Assembly: GCA_026413225.1 (NCBI GenBank)
Contig: CM048575.1
Location: forward strand, 2,384,001 to 2,448,000
Reading direction: 5' to 3'
DNA: 64,000 nt
DNA from: Otis tarda
Lineage: Eukaryota > Chordata > Aves > Otidiformes > Otididae
A program made the translations under genes and the position numbers. Shown here one piece after another: positions 37,601-49,800 of the stretch. The notes under the pieces are model-generated. The model searched no databases, had not been told where the DNA came from, and was given only the letters and a program-made list of their open reading frames with translations. Position 1 is the first letter of the stretch, and each line of letters starts with the position of its first letter.

Positions 37601-40600
37601 ATAAAATAGCAAAAACCGCCTTTGCTCAGCACCGTCGCTGCTGTTGGGTTTGAATGCACGCACTGTCTGCGACTCAGAGCTTTACCCTCGCGTGGGGCAA
37701 GCTCTCCCTGGAGCTTGAGTGGGAGCCCTGAGCCGGGGCCGCAGGATTTAGCTCCAAGTTGAACGCTGAAAATACGAGAGTGCTGCAATAGCTTTGTAAG
37801 CTGAGCCCAAGTTGTGCAACCACCCAACTGCACGCCCAGCTTCATCTCTTGCAGCTGACGTTTCCTTAACAGTCAAGCTGGAGCCTGCAAAGGTCTGAGC
37901 TCTGTGGCCTGGGAGATTTTTGGGAGCTGTGGGAATGCTCAGCTCCGTAGGAGCTGAATACTTCAGCTCCCTGCACTTCCCTTGGAATCCCAGCCAGGAC
38001 TCCTCTCGTGAGTGCAAGCACGCAGACAGCACGGAGCTGTGTTCAGCCAGGCTTCGCAAAGAGGCTGATTTTCTCTTCCCAGAGCACTGTGATTTTAACA
38101 GGTTATTCCTCTGGAAATCAGCAGGAAAAGCTGATCCACAGGAGACGCATGTTTCATTGGCCAGTGACGTGCAAGATGCTCATCTCTGCTCCAGTTCAAA
38201 TGTTTACCCTCTTTTTTTTTTATTCCTTTGTCTTTCTTAGTCCTGTTCTGTCCATCTCCTGATAGTTCAGACTCACCAACTCCGTTTATTCAGTAGTGGG
38301 TTTCCTTAAAAAACATCTAGGGGATTGATATGATCATGTTGCCGACAGAAAAGCATCCAGTGATTATCCAAAGATCCAACATTTTCATGAAGCAAAGAAT
38401 TGCTTCTATTTATAGAGAAAATAGCGCAAGGTTCCTAAACAATGTTTTGCAAATTTACATTCCCATGGTGTCTCCTTTCCCGCAAGCACTTCACATGTAT
38501 ACAGCACTATAATTCAGAAACCTGTTGACCCTACGCATTTTATCTCGCTTTGCCATCGTTTTGCCCCCTTGTTCCAAGAGCAGGAATTTCCTGCCAGTGC
38601 CTGCAGTGCAGAGCCAGACACGAGTGTTTTTGCACAGAAAATGCTCTTTCAGACCCAGCTTCTCTCCTCATCTCAGCCACTTCCAACACCCATTCCTCGC
38701 CCAGCAGCCAGAGTGCACCGCTACATTAACAATTAATAACAGGGCAGCAGGAAGGAAACAACTTGACAATAAATTTTCTTTAATTGGACAGAAATGTTGC
38801 CAGGTAACCTCCTTCCCATTTTCTATCGGGGGTCTTCATGGCTCAGTGAGGCTCCCTCCTCTTTGAGGGCAGCGCTTTTCCCGTTAACTGCTCCAGGATG
38901 CTCATCTTGGAGACTTACTCCATCAAGGCTTTTGGTGTCATCTACACATTGGATCAAGGCCGAACCAACACCACATGCACCTGACAAAGCTCGGGAGCAC
39001 AGAGGTGAAGCACAGAGAAGGGTTTTATTACTGTGGTAATGCAAAAAAAGCATCTGGAAACCTTGAAACAAGCCCAGACTGGGCTACGGTTACTGCAGCA
39101 GGAAGCGTCACCGGTTGGGAACCGGCTGTCATCCTGACAGCAGCAGCTCTGCGGGTTGCAGCCGGACAGCTTCGGCCTGCAATACAAGCTCTATGAGATG
39201 CCAAAATCTTCTTGAGCAATGCAGAGCATCCTGGCTCCCTGCTGGCTTCAACAGAGAAGACGGCACGTGTCACCAGGCAGCGCCGGGTTCATTCCTGAAA
39301 AATCTCAGCGTGTTGTTTCAAGTGTGTGAATTGGGTCACCACCTTCAGCGTGACAGTTGTCACACTGACATGGCGTATGCAGGCTTGTTCCAGACACGAC
39401 TGGGAGCCCCAATGTGTCGGCGCAATTAATCCCAGCACTGTATACAGGCACAAAAAAAATCTCATTTCATCAGTGGATATTGCTCTATGCACACACACAC
39501 ACTTATGAACTCATCAGTAGATATTCAAACCAGAACCTCCACTGCCAAAAATTTAGGTCCCAACCACTTGGCTTGCAGAAAAATCCCACTTGTGGAAGTG
39601 ACTCCGACCGCCCGGCGCAGTGCAGTGTGAGCCAGCACAGGTTGTGGAGCAATCAACCACACCGATGGCAGGAGCTCAGCGTAGGACACGCATGTGCAAT
39701 CTCAGAACAAGATGCCTTAAAATATCATTCCTGTTTGTGCAGGAGAGTTAAACAGAGAAGGTTTACTCCTCTGAGAAAGGTGGCCCAGGCCCTGCCCCTT
39801 CGGATCTGGGCCTTTTTTCCTTTGAAGATCCCATCCATGAGGTGGGAGCAATTAGGAGTAATTAGTGGTAGGTGGTGGTTGTGGTGACCAAGACCATCAT
39901 TAGCACTTATTTTGGACAGAAATACGGCCTGAGTAGCTTCTAGAAAATAACTTCACTCATCTTCTGCCTGATTCATTTTCACGTATTTCAAATGTCAGGT
40001 TACGGGCATCAAAGAAACTTGGTAATTACATCCTTGGTATCTGGGAAAGGAGGAATTCGGCATCGAGCAACTCCGTAAGACAACGGGCCAAGAGCAAGGT
40101 GTTGAGTGGACTGTTCAGACCAGGCTTCATCAGCTTTCAGTTTACAGCCTGTTATCAAAAAATGACCTTCTCCTTCCATAGAGCAGACAAAGGGAGAGTA
40201 AGAAATACAGCTCCACCAATGTATTCCTCTGCCGTGGATAATGAGAAGAAGGAAAACAAAAGACATTTCTTGGAAATCTCTTATTTTACTGATATCCATA
40301 ATTGCCCATTGCAGAATTGCTGGGTTTTTCTTTCTAGTTAGGCATTTTCCCTGGGTTATAAATACGTCATAAAAGTGCCAGATCATAAAGTTTACAAGTT
40401 ATGCGAGGGCTGACTTACTGTATAATTACCTTGGTTTCGCTCTCGGGCATTGCTATCTTCAGCTGTTATTCTGCAAGATCTCGTGGGCAGCAGGACCAGC
40501 CAGAAAAACAGAAATAAAAGCAAGAAAGAGGAGGTGTCCTGGTATTCCATGGCTCAGTTCCGACACAAACACTGCTGGGATCAGGCAGACATGCTGGCAC

Positions 40601-41839
40601 ATTTTGAGACTCTAGGTCAGGGCGAAAATCCCCTGGTTTTCACATTTATACACCCCAAACCACAAAAGTGCAAGTTTCCCATCTTCAGCTTGAAACCTCA
40701 GAGCTCCTGTAGCCAAAAATGGGACAACTGACAAACAGGAACTCCAACCAAGAGCTGCTACAGAAAGACTGGCCAGAAAAGAAAAAGTGAAACACTTCCA
40801 AATAGAGAAATGTGCAAAAGCTTTGATGCTGAAGACAAGGATAATATTTGCTATGTAATCCTAACCAAATATGCCACTCAGCACTCTCTCCTTTATCACA
40901 GCTATTCTAGTGGTGTTGAGCCAGGGACAAAATTAAGTAAAAAAATCACAATTTTTCATTCCAGACAAGGCTCTGAAATACAGACTTCTCTAAACGTCCC
41001 TTTCTACAGATCGCCCGTATTACAGACACATCATTAGACTAGCATTTGCTGCTCACTGCCTGCTTTCTCATCCTCACTGTCTTGTTAATAATTTCTGTGT
41101 GCGATTAAGTATTTTTGTACGATAAACGGAATCTCACCTCCTAACTGAAATCTCACTGGAAATTTTCAGGTGGAACATCTACATTTTGGTACAGTTATAA
41201 CAGGCAGAGCTTTACCATCAGCAGCTCTGAGCAATTTTAGCCATGAGGATGCCACCAGCTCTGTCGCTAATAAATCGTATGAGACGGGATAAGTGCCGTG
41301 TTTTTATGCTGTATAATGTGTTGCACCTATAGGAAGAGCAGCGTTGCACAGAGAGACATAAGAGATCTCCACAGTGCTGCTAAATAACAAAATGATCATG
41401 AAATCAAAATCAAGAACAGCATGCCAGAGCCTGATGCAGTGCCTGTTAAAACCAAGAGAAACTCTTAATTAAGGACAGGGATGGGGACGCTGGTCCTGCC
41501 ACACAGCTCAGCAACGCTCTCACAAAGTGCTTAATTTTATGAACCAGTTTAAGTGCTGTTGCTTCAGTGGGACACGAAGCGTCTCTGCAGCAGACAGATG
41601 GATGTAAGCACAGGCTGAAGTCCTCTGCTAAACTGGGGATGTTTCTGGGAGAAAGAAGGATATTGGTCTCGCAAAACAGCAAGATCCTTTTGACGTGTCT
41701 GTGTCCTCCAAAGGCACCCCGTGGTGGAGAGGTTCTATTAGGTTTGACATGTTAGAGATGTTATGGGGCTGAAGAAGCTTGTTTTGGTTCTTAATGAGAC
41801 CTTTTAAATGAAAAGCAAATGCTTAGTTTCACATTTTAT
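34662..41839. other. Unassigned, mostly AT-rich stretch, no gene recognised
   Basis: No coding exon or RNA gene is recognised. A small CpG-retaining spot lies near 37425-37475. The section at about 38320-38510 is complex AT-rich text with a perfect MEF2-type palindrome CTATTTATAG at 38406-38415, and resembles a conserved non-coding element. Short CA runs occur near 39490-39502. Confidence 0.5.
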
Positions 41840-41960
41840 GTCACAGAACAGCTTCAAGGTTGGAAAGAGGCCCATGAATCATAATTTTAGAGTGGCAGAA
41901 TAGGATTTCATACTTCCCAACTAAAGTTTTAGAGCTCTCCAGTGTAAGAAAATACTGCTA
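41840..41960 (-). mobile_element. Possible very old CR1 3' fragment
   Basis: The plus-strand text TCACAGAAC, CTTCAAGGTTGGAAAGAGGCC and GAATCAT resembles, in order, the reverse complement of a CR1 3' end (tail, then the AGGTTGGAAAAGACC-type 3' UTR). Only about 45 bases match, so it may be chance. Confidence 0.3.
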
Positions 41961-44900
41961 TTTTTATTTACACTTTAAAATAATAGCGAGGCTTTTGGGA
42001 ATGAAGACATTTTTCAATAACCTTTTTAGAGCTCTCTTTGCAAATGCGCAGCTTCCACAAACCAGTTTCGCAGGCTCCATCCTGCAGTGCAGTTCCTGAC
42101 AGAAGGCACAAAATGAGTCCCCTTTGATCCATGTTGGAGCAATCATCTCCCAAAGATTTGGGGCCTGCATCCCCAGCACCCTTGCCTCGCTCTGTTAACA
42201 CATTTTGGGTCTGTAAAGATTTTTAAGGTGCTGGAAGCTTACTCGTTAGTCGTTTTGGCCTTGTATCACTGCTCTTCCTGATTTGTGCTGGTGTGTAAGC
42301 GAGGAATGGCACACAGAGTCCATCCAACAGCTCGAGAGAAATCAAGCTCCCATGGAGCCACACTGGATCTCCAAGAGCAGCAGTGAGCGATTTGCATCAA
42401 ACAGGCAACTTGGATGGACAAAACAGCCCTGTTGCAAACACAAAAAATAAGTGCAGGTCTTTGGGCAAAGTAGCTTTTGGACTGGGAAACTGCCCTTGCC
42501 TCCTTTCTTTACAGGCTTTACAATTTTTTTTTTTTCCTGTTGTTGGGATAATTTTTTTTTCAGGTAGAAGAACATTAAGAAGGGCAATGATCCAGGGAAT
42601 TGATGGAGGAGATGGGCATCTTGTGGACCTGTCCTTCTTCCTCCGCTGAGCTGGTGGCACATTTTCTGAGCAGGACAAAGTCCATGGAAGTGGAGAGCTG
42701 AGATTTGGAAGGACCTTGATGACAAGGAGCAGGAAGGCATAGACCAGGTTAAGGTGCTGTCCTCCTTCTGTCCCCGCAGCGATGACCCCGAGTTTCCTGG
42801 TGCCTCAAAAGCCACTTTTGGAGATATTGAAGTGCATTCCTCAGGAGGGAAATGTAGGAAATGCTCAAATATTTAAGTCAAACAAAGCCAGAAGAGGCTC
42901 CACTTAGGTTTTCATAATTTGAAAGAATATGTCAGCTTTCAAAAAAAAAAGAGAGGTTCAGTAAATATCATGTAACCTATTAATATCTAAGTTATAGTCC
43001 AGCCGCTTCTTTGCTTAACAACAAACACCTCGTTCTCTTCACCAGATGAAATCACAGAAACAAAAAAGTTTATTTATACTGTTCAGTGTTGGACTTACGA
43101 CTTACTTCTGCTGGATACTGTAGGGAATGGTCTCTTGACTGTATATGCATTTTCATCCTGGGGAAATATAACCTGGTTGTTCGTAAATTGGAAATTCTGC
43201 TAGAAGATTTAAGATGTTATAGAGCGTTGTGGTTTTTTGTTTTTTGTTTTTTTTTTTTTAGCTTGTAAATAGAAACATTTTAAAGTGCTCTTAAAGCTGC
43301 TTTACAACAATTAAGAAAGATTTTAAGAGACCACAGTTCCAGGATGTCAGCCTTAGCACTTTAAATAAAACTAATAAGTCTCACAGTTACAGACGTCTTC
43401 CTGCTTGAAAAGCAAGTGTGAGCCACTCATCATTCTGAAACCCATTAGCAGAGACGATTAAAGGCCTTTTCATCCTGGCACAGTGGGGCTGTAGCACCCT
43501 AATTCAGATAGTAAAACTCTGCGTTACACCCTCGGTGGCACTGCAGGAGTATTTCAAGCTGCCTTCTTAATTAACTTTAAACGATCCCGATCAATGACCA
43601 AACTGATTTTCTAGCCTGTGTTAAGGTACCACTTCAGCCTGAAATTTCTCCTGCATCGTTTTAAGGGTTCAGTGCGGGGAAGTGAGGTTGAGGGCTCACA
43701 GGGCTCAAAAGTTGGCTGTGTGAAATTACATAAAAATTGTTTTCCAGTAAATCTTTAACACGGAGGAAAGCAGAGCTCCCCTAAGATCAGAATGGGATTT
43801 TTTTTTTTTTAGTGTTATCTCTAACTTCTTGTTACTACCCTGGAATAGAAGCAAACAGATTAATGACTCAGATGACATCATTTCCCATCATATATGATCT
43901 GTTGTAGCTTAAAATATTAATTAAATAGATAATTCAGGCACTGCGGATTTGCCAGTGCCATTTTAGGAGCAAAGATGTTTTGGTCCCTGTGTTATTCATA
44001 GATGTGCAAGTGAAATAAACACAGAACTTTACATAATAAAATAATACCACAACATTTTTGGCTCTGTTTCTTCTTCCAAAAATGTAAATGTCTAACAAAA
44101 CATACATTTTTAATACACTCTGTGGTCGTACATTTGGGCAGTATGATTACTGCACAGGAGTACAACTGTTACGAAGAGGTATGTTTGCTCTCCTGCAACA
44201 CTTCAGCCTACAATATTAAGCTACAATTGCATACTATATATGCCAAAAATAGGGCAAAAATATTCTTATTTTCTTATTAAAGATAATGCGCCAGTTGGGA
44301 GGATGCAAAGCAAATGTACTTTAGAGAGATCTTGAAAGCATCCAACATGGAGAAGGTTGGGCACATCTCATTATATTGAGCACTCAGAGAGCACTTAGCA
44401 GGTGCTGAGCGGCTAACCCTCCCAAAAACCCCAGAAAGAAGGGTATTAGCAGGCCACATTTTCAGAGAATGGCTCGATTCTTCTCTCCCTTACACACCCA
44501 GGTCACCAGTAATTTTGGGGGATTACTATCAATCTTCAGCGGCAGGAGGATTAGAACTCATTCCCAAAAATGAGACGGAGAGGTAGGTGAACTCTCCGTA
44601 GGACAAGGATGAGAGCAAAATACTCAAGCTTATGGTTGTATCGGGCTTGCTCGGTCCTGCTGACTCCTGGGAGGCTGGAGAAAGCTGCATTTTAAAAAAA
44701 AAAAAATTCATCCTGCACAACTGGAAAATATTTCCAAGAGGCTATGCCAGTGTAAATGTGGCACTTCCTTCGGGAAATGATGCCTTCCTCCATTTCAGGG
44801 GCTCTGCACATACACTCCAGCATGTAATTAACAACAGCAAATGAATGCCAGCATGTAAAAAGGCAGGGGAAAAGATTGCAGGTGAAACACTGGTTCCACT

Positions 44901-46119
44901 GACTTCCCCTCCACCCAGCAATTATCCAAAAGCAATGACTTGTGGCCTAAGATTGCAAGATTTTAATGTTACAATATTGACCTGTCTTAATGTGTGGATT
45001 AAGTGTTACCCATCTCCCAGCTGGAGGGAACACAGAGCTGCCAAAAGGTGCACATGGGACACGGGATCTTCCCTGGCTTGGCAATGCCGTACCAGTTGGC
45101 ATCTCCACAGAGAGGACTTGCTGTGGGCAGAGCAGCCAGCGTGGTTTGAGACGCAGCTTCACGTGAGTGATCCTGCCACATGGGGAAGTTCCATCCTGGA
45201 TCCCAGGCAGCTGGGCCATCCCTCCTTTCTCCCAGAGGGAATAAAGACTGTGAGGTTTCCTGCATGACAGACGATCCCGGAGATTTCAGGGCTGCAAGCA
45301 AGTGGTAAGGATAGACTCAGTTGCAGAGATGAACGCTCAGCCCATGGAAGAGAAGGAAGGAAGATGAAGCTGTAGCACACAGGCAGGAGTCTGTGCCTTT
45401 GTCGAGTTTCAGGACAAGTCAAGTCATGTTTGGATGGCTCCTGTGGAGCCTAAACCCAGTGGAGGACGTGTGTCTGGACTAATGTTTCAGAAACGACGGT
45501 CTGTTAAAAATAAATTCTTGGCATCTTAAAACTGAACTTTATGTGGCATATTTCATAGTGTTTCCTAAAAAAAAATGTATTTTCCCACCTAACCTTGATG
45601 TATGAACAAATACATGTGAGCGTGTAAGAGACCCCACTGGGATTTTACCCAATAATCAGCTGTAACTGGAGAGGGTTGTGAACTTTAACAGAGGGAGCCG
45701 TGGGAAATTTCCACATTTGTGGTGTGACAAAAAAAAATTGAGGATCCCTGAGCTAGAATCAGGCAGGGCTAACGAATGTGCATGAGATGAAAGCAAACTG
45801 GGTTTGTTCATTTTCTGGCTCCCTCAGACCTTGTCACAGCAGCTCTCTGGTGCCCTCGGTGGTACCTTCCAGGCCGCGTGTCTTGGGCAAGCAACTCTGC
45901 AGGGGCACTGTCTGAGTGTCACCGGTGCTATCTGAACAACCCATTAAGTTAAAAGCAGCACGTGAGAAAGCCACCGCAGTGCTCTGCAGGTTGAGCCCCA
46001 GTCAGCAATGGTGAGGTGCTCCAGCAGAAGTGAGAAAAGACACGAGAAAAGCTGCTGCAACCAGCAGGTTGAAAAACTTCATATCAGCTTTGAATTTGTC
46101 TAGTTTCCCTGTGTCTATC
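41961..46119. other. Unassigned, AT-rich stretch, no gene recognised
   Basis: No coding exon or RNA gene is recognised. T-rich runs lie at about 42525-42561 and 43230-43260. The section at about 43860-43990 carries an AP-1 site (TGACTCA, 43864-43870) and a CRE/ATF-like TGACATCA (43873-43880) in complex AT-rich text. Confidence 0.5.
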
Positions 46120-46850
46120 TACCATGGCTCTTGCCTTGACGGATCTCGCTGAATTTAGCCCTTCTTCTGGTTTTATTTAGTGAGGGGGGCCATGGTGGCA
46201 GCTTCTGTAAGCAGCTTCTGGAAGTTGCTCCCCTTTGTTCAGTGGATTTGACTGGGCCTAGGGCGGACCTGCTGCTGGCCAAGGATGAGTCAATTGGTAG
46301 CAGAATGTTCCCTGATAACACCTTTGCATAACATATTTAAGAAGGGGAAAAAAAAAAAAAAAAAAGAAGTGAAGATGTGAAGACGCAGAGATGGGGGAGG
46401 CACAAGCCTTGTGGGCCTTGCAGGCCTCACCCTCTGGCCTCCCGCCGGGCAGCCGACTGGGCCCAACTCGGCCCGGCCCAGCTGAGAGAAGCGGAGAGGA
46501 GATGTGGAGAGACCCTGAGAGGTGTCTGCCAGCCTGTTGTGAAGGATTTCTGTGAGAGGAACGGCTGCAGTCGGCAAGGTCAGTGCAGAAGGAGGGGGAG
46601 CAGCAATGCGGCTCCTGGCCAGAATTTCCCTGCAGCCCGTGGTGATGGCCATGGTGGAGCAGGCTGTGCCCCTGCAGCCCATGGAGGTCCACGGAGGGGC
46701 AGAGATCCCCCTGCAGCCCGTGAAGGACCCCACACCGGGGCAGGGGAGTGCCTAAAGGAGGCTGTGGCCCATGGAGGTCCTGTGCTGGGACAGCCGTTCT
46801 GGAGGGACTGAACACTGTGGAAAAGCACATCCCATGCTCCCCACACACCC
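46120..46850 (+). mobile_element. Endogenous retrovirus LTR fragment (avian ERVL-like)
   Basis: The order of blocks matches an avian ERV LTR family that I know as ERVL-like. A U3 with GGTGGCAGCTTCTGTAAG comes first, then GGCCAAGGATGAGTCAATTGG. A TATA-type element CATATTTAAGAAGGGG follows at about 46332-46346, then a long A run (about 46348-46365). Next come degenerate repeats of about 40 bp, each with TGCAGCCC (46631, 46673 and 46712). The 3' portion is not found and no target duplication is visible, so it is a damaged solo LTR or fragment. Frames antisense to it (249 and 147 codons) are artefacts. No viral coding sequence is present. Confidence 0.7.
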
Positions 46851-49800
46851 TCTTCCCATGAGACAGAGGAACAGGGTTATCCTCACTCCACCCAACCACC
46901 AAATCCGCCGGGATGGAGCTTCTGCACCAGTACATGTGTGACCAGGAGAGCACAAATGTGCTTGGGGCTGCCGGGCACGTCCATCCAGCTGCAGTGCGGT
47001 GTTGCACGCTGTGACTGTGAGTTGCTCAATATCTGGGAGGAGAGAACATCTTGCTGATGGGTTCTTTAATGTTCCCAGTTATGTTACTGAGGGTAAAGAT
47101 TTGCCTTCAATATATATTTTTGATTATTTGCCCTACTTGCTGTTGAATAGATATTATCCCCGACAAAATCTCAATAAAGCTTTGTAACATTACATATATC
47201 CCATAAACGTAGCAAAATGCTGTTTCCTGAAATCTTGGCACAGCCCCTCGGAGGAGCATACCAAACTTGCATTTCGCAAAAATCCGTACACAGACTAATG
47301 AAATCCCGTTGCAGTGCCCAACAAAAACCATATTTCAACCGCGGTGTCAAGCAGAAGCATGAGGCAACCCTGCCCCAGTGACTCTCATCCCTGTTAGTTT
47401 GCAGAAGTGTCGTCCCTCCCCATCCATAGCATTCCCAATGTCTCTGTAGAGTATAGCAGCTATTATTTTATTTTCATTATTATTAACAATAATTTTTGCA
47501 GCAGCAATTTCTTTGGAGTATTATTATTTTTTTTGAGTATGTCCTAATAGAGTTGGCCAACCCCTTTACCTAAGGATATTTACTGTGAAAGGACCTGCAG
47601 CTTATTTTATCCCCTAACAGTTGTTTGAAGGAGGCTGAGCTATTATTGCACCCAGTTCTCTAAAATAAATAGGTAACTTTTTGCTGTTCCGTTCACCTTC
47701 AGTCTCGAGGAGTAGCACTCGTAGCACCACCACCAATTTATAGGGCAGACTAGCACCATAAAACAATCCGGGATAAGTTCCTCTTTGAATGAGTTTCAGA
47801 CCACAAGAATTTTGAAGTCTTACTGTGCTAGCAGCTCAGGCAGCTATCAGGGTATTTTTTTTAAGAGCTTGTTCAAAATTGAAGGCGTTTCTAAGCCAAT
47901 TTAAATAGGGAGTTGAAGATAAAATTCCAGCCAAAATATGCTACATCTCCGTGTTCCCCAAAATAGGTTGGTTATTCTAGCTGAAAAAGCTACATGTTAA
48001 ACAAGATAGACTTGTGCGGAGAATACTTTCTCCCTGTACCAGACTAAACATTTAAATACAGTGAGATTGTCTCTATATGAATTCCTGTTAAAGACTGATG
48101 TTAGGTGAAAAGATAATCTTACAGTGCAGCAGAGAGTAAAATGCAATCAGAATTTAACTGCTGTAAGGAAGAATGCATTAGAATGATTATTTTGGGGGGT
48201 ACGTTTTTGTAAAATATTATTTTGCTTTAGAGATAGTTTTCCAGAGATATTGCAAATTTTTATCAGGAGCTGCATCGCTTCACGAAAAATATGTTAGAGC
48301 CATGTGCTCGGCAGAGCTGTGCTTACGGGTTTTTTGCCCCTAATTTGTATTCAGAGAGCAGCAGTTGGGGAAACACTGGACAACGAAAATGGAACAACTT
48401 GAAGAAAAAAAAAAAAGAAGAAATTATTGTTCTCATTCTCTACCTGGCCCTCCATGGCTTGTGGGTTGAATTATATTATTATTATTATGGGTTTTATCCA
48501 AGACCAACCCCATCCCTGTCCCTGCGCGGAGCAGGACCTGCAGCCCGGTGCTTTGGCTGGGGCTGGCAGGGGTGGCTGCTGGGGCTGCGGCGGCTCGAAT
48601 GCCTCCCACCTCAGGTGGCCCCGGGGCCATTTCTGTATTAGTCAGAGGGAGCTATAAAAGCTGAGCGTGGGCTGCGGGGGGCCGTAGGCAAATGCACAGG
48701 TGCTTCTTGCTCCCAGAAGCCGTTCCCAGAAACGTTTGGTTCTCTGTATTGCGTCCTGAGTGTTCACACAGACACATCTATGCCTTTCGGAGCCTTTCTT
48801 CCCAAACCTAGGTCCCAACGAGGAAAATCAACTTCATTTCCTGGCTGCTTCGTGGCAAGTGGGCTGCAAAAAGGGAGGTGCCACTGCCTGTCCCCTATGG
48901 CTTCCCGACCGCTGCTGGACGGGTGAGGAGGACTTTGCTGGTCTTCTCCTGCCCCAGCCCTTTCTGCTTCATGTAGCCCTGAGCTTTAAAGGTTGAATGA
49001 TGCCAAGAAGCTTGTGTAGACACAATGGTGACCCCAGCATTGAAGCTGGAAAGGCTTCTGGGGGAGGCTCTCCACTCTCCTGGGACACGGCAAAGCCGCG
49101 TTGTGTTGCGGTGGAGCTGCTGGGCATCCTGGGAGACAGGGTCGTGTTGCAGTTGGGGTGATGAGGAAGGTCTCGGAGTCCCAAGCCAAAGCTTTAGCTG
49201 CTTTCCCATTGCTGGAACAGCTTTGCTCTCCTCCTGCCTGTCTTCAGGTGTCTCTGTAAGCCAAACATTTGCGTTTTCTTGAAGAAGGAAAGAGTGCGAG
49301 GGCATTTCACAACGTTTTTCCAAGAAAACAAAGCTTTCACTGCTCCCTCTCCCCTCAGTCCCTCTTGGAGCTGTGTGTTACTGGGCTGAGAGGAGCTGAG
49401 GAAGCACTTCCAAGGGGACTTTGCTTGGGCACGTCTCATGGAGTGGGAGGCTCCACTCGGATGCCTGGTGCGAGTGGGCACTCTCGGTTCAATCTCACAG
49501 GATTAGTGCTGGAGAAGGCTGCTGGAAAGTTGGTTTTGCTGGTTTTCCTGCTGTGGGGGTGTTCATGAAGGTTCATCATGATAATTTTGGTGGTTGTGGA
49601 GTTTTGCAGCTGAGGGAAGTGTTTTCTACCAGCCAAACTTTGTCTTTTATTTTTTTCTTTAATGAACAGTGTTTCTTCCCAAGCAATGCATTAATAAACA
49701 AGCCGACTGTAGGGCAGGAGGAGGTGTGGCACAGGCAGCTCTCAAATGATGTTTGTTTTGTCAAATAAAACCCTTCTCTTCCTCAAAATAAGGAAAAAAT

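Noticed and set aside
42690-42760. Text TTGGAAGGACCTTGATGA and CAAGGAGCAGG, considered as another CR1 fragment
   Set aside because: Only short matches with gaps between them; no tail and no further CR1 sequence.
46258-47007. Minus-strand frames of 249 and 147 codons
   Set aside because: They are antisense to the ERVL-like LTR and its tandem repeats; the F-run is the reverse of the LTR A run.
47165-47185. AATAAAGC as a gene's polyadenylation signal
   Set aside because: AT-rich DNA produces this hexamer often, and there is no upstream coding region or clear LTR body to use it.
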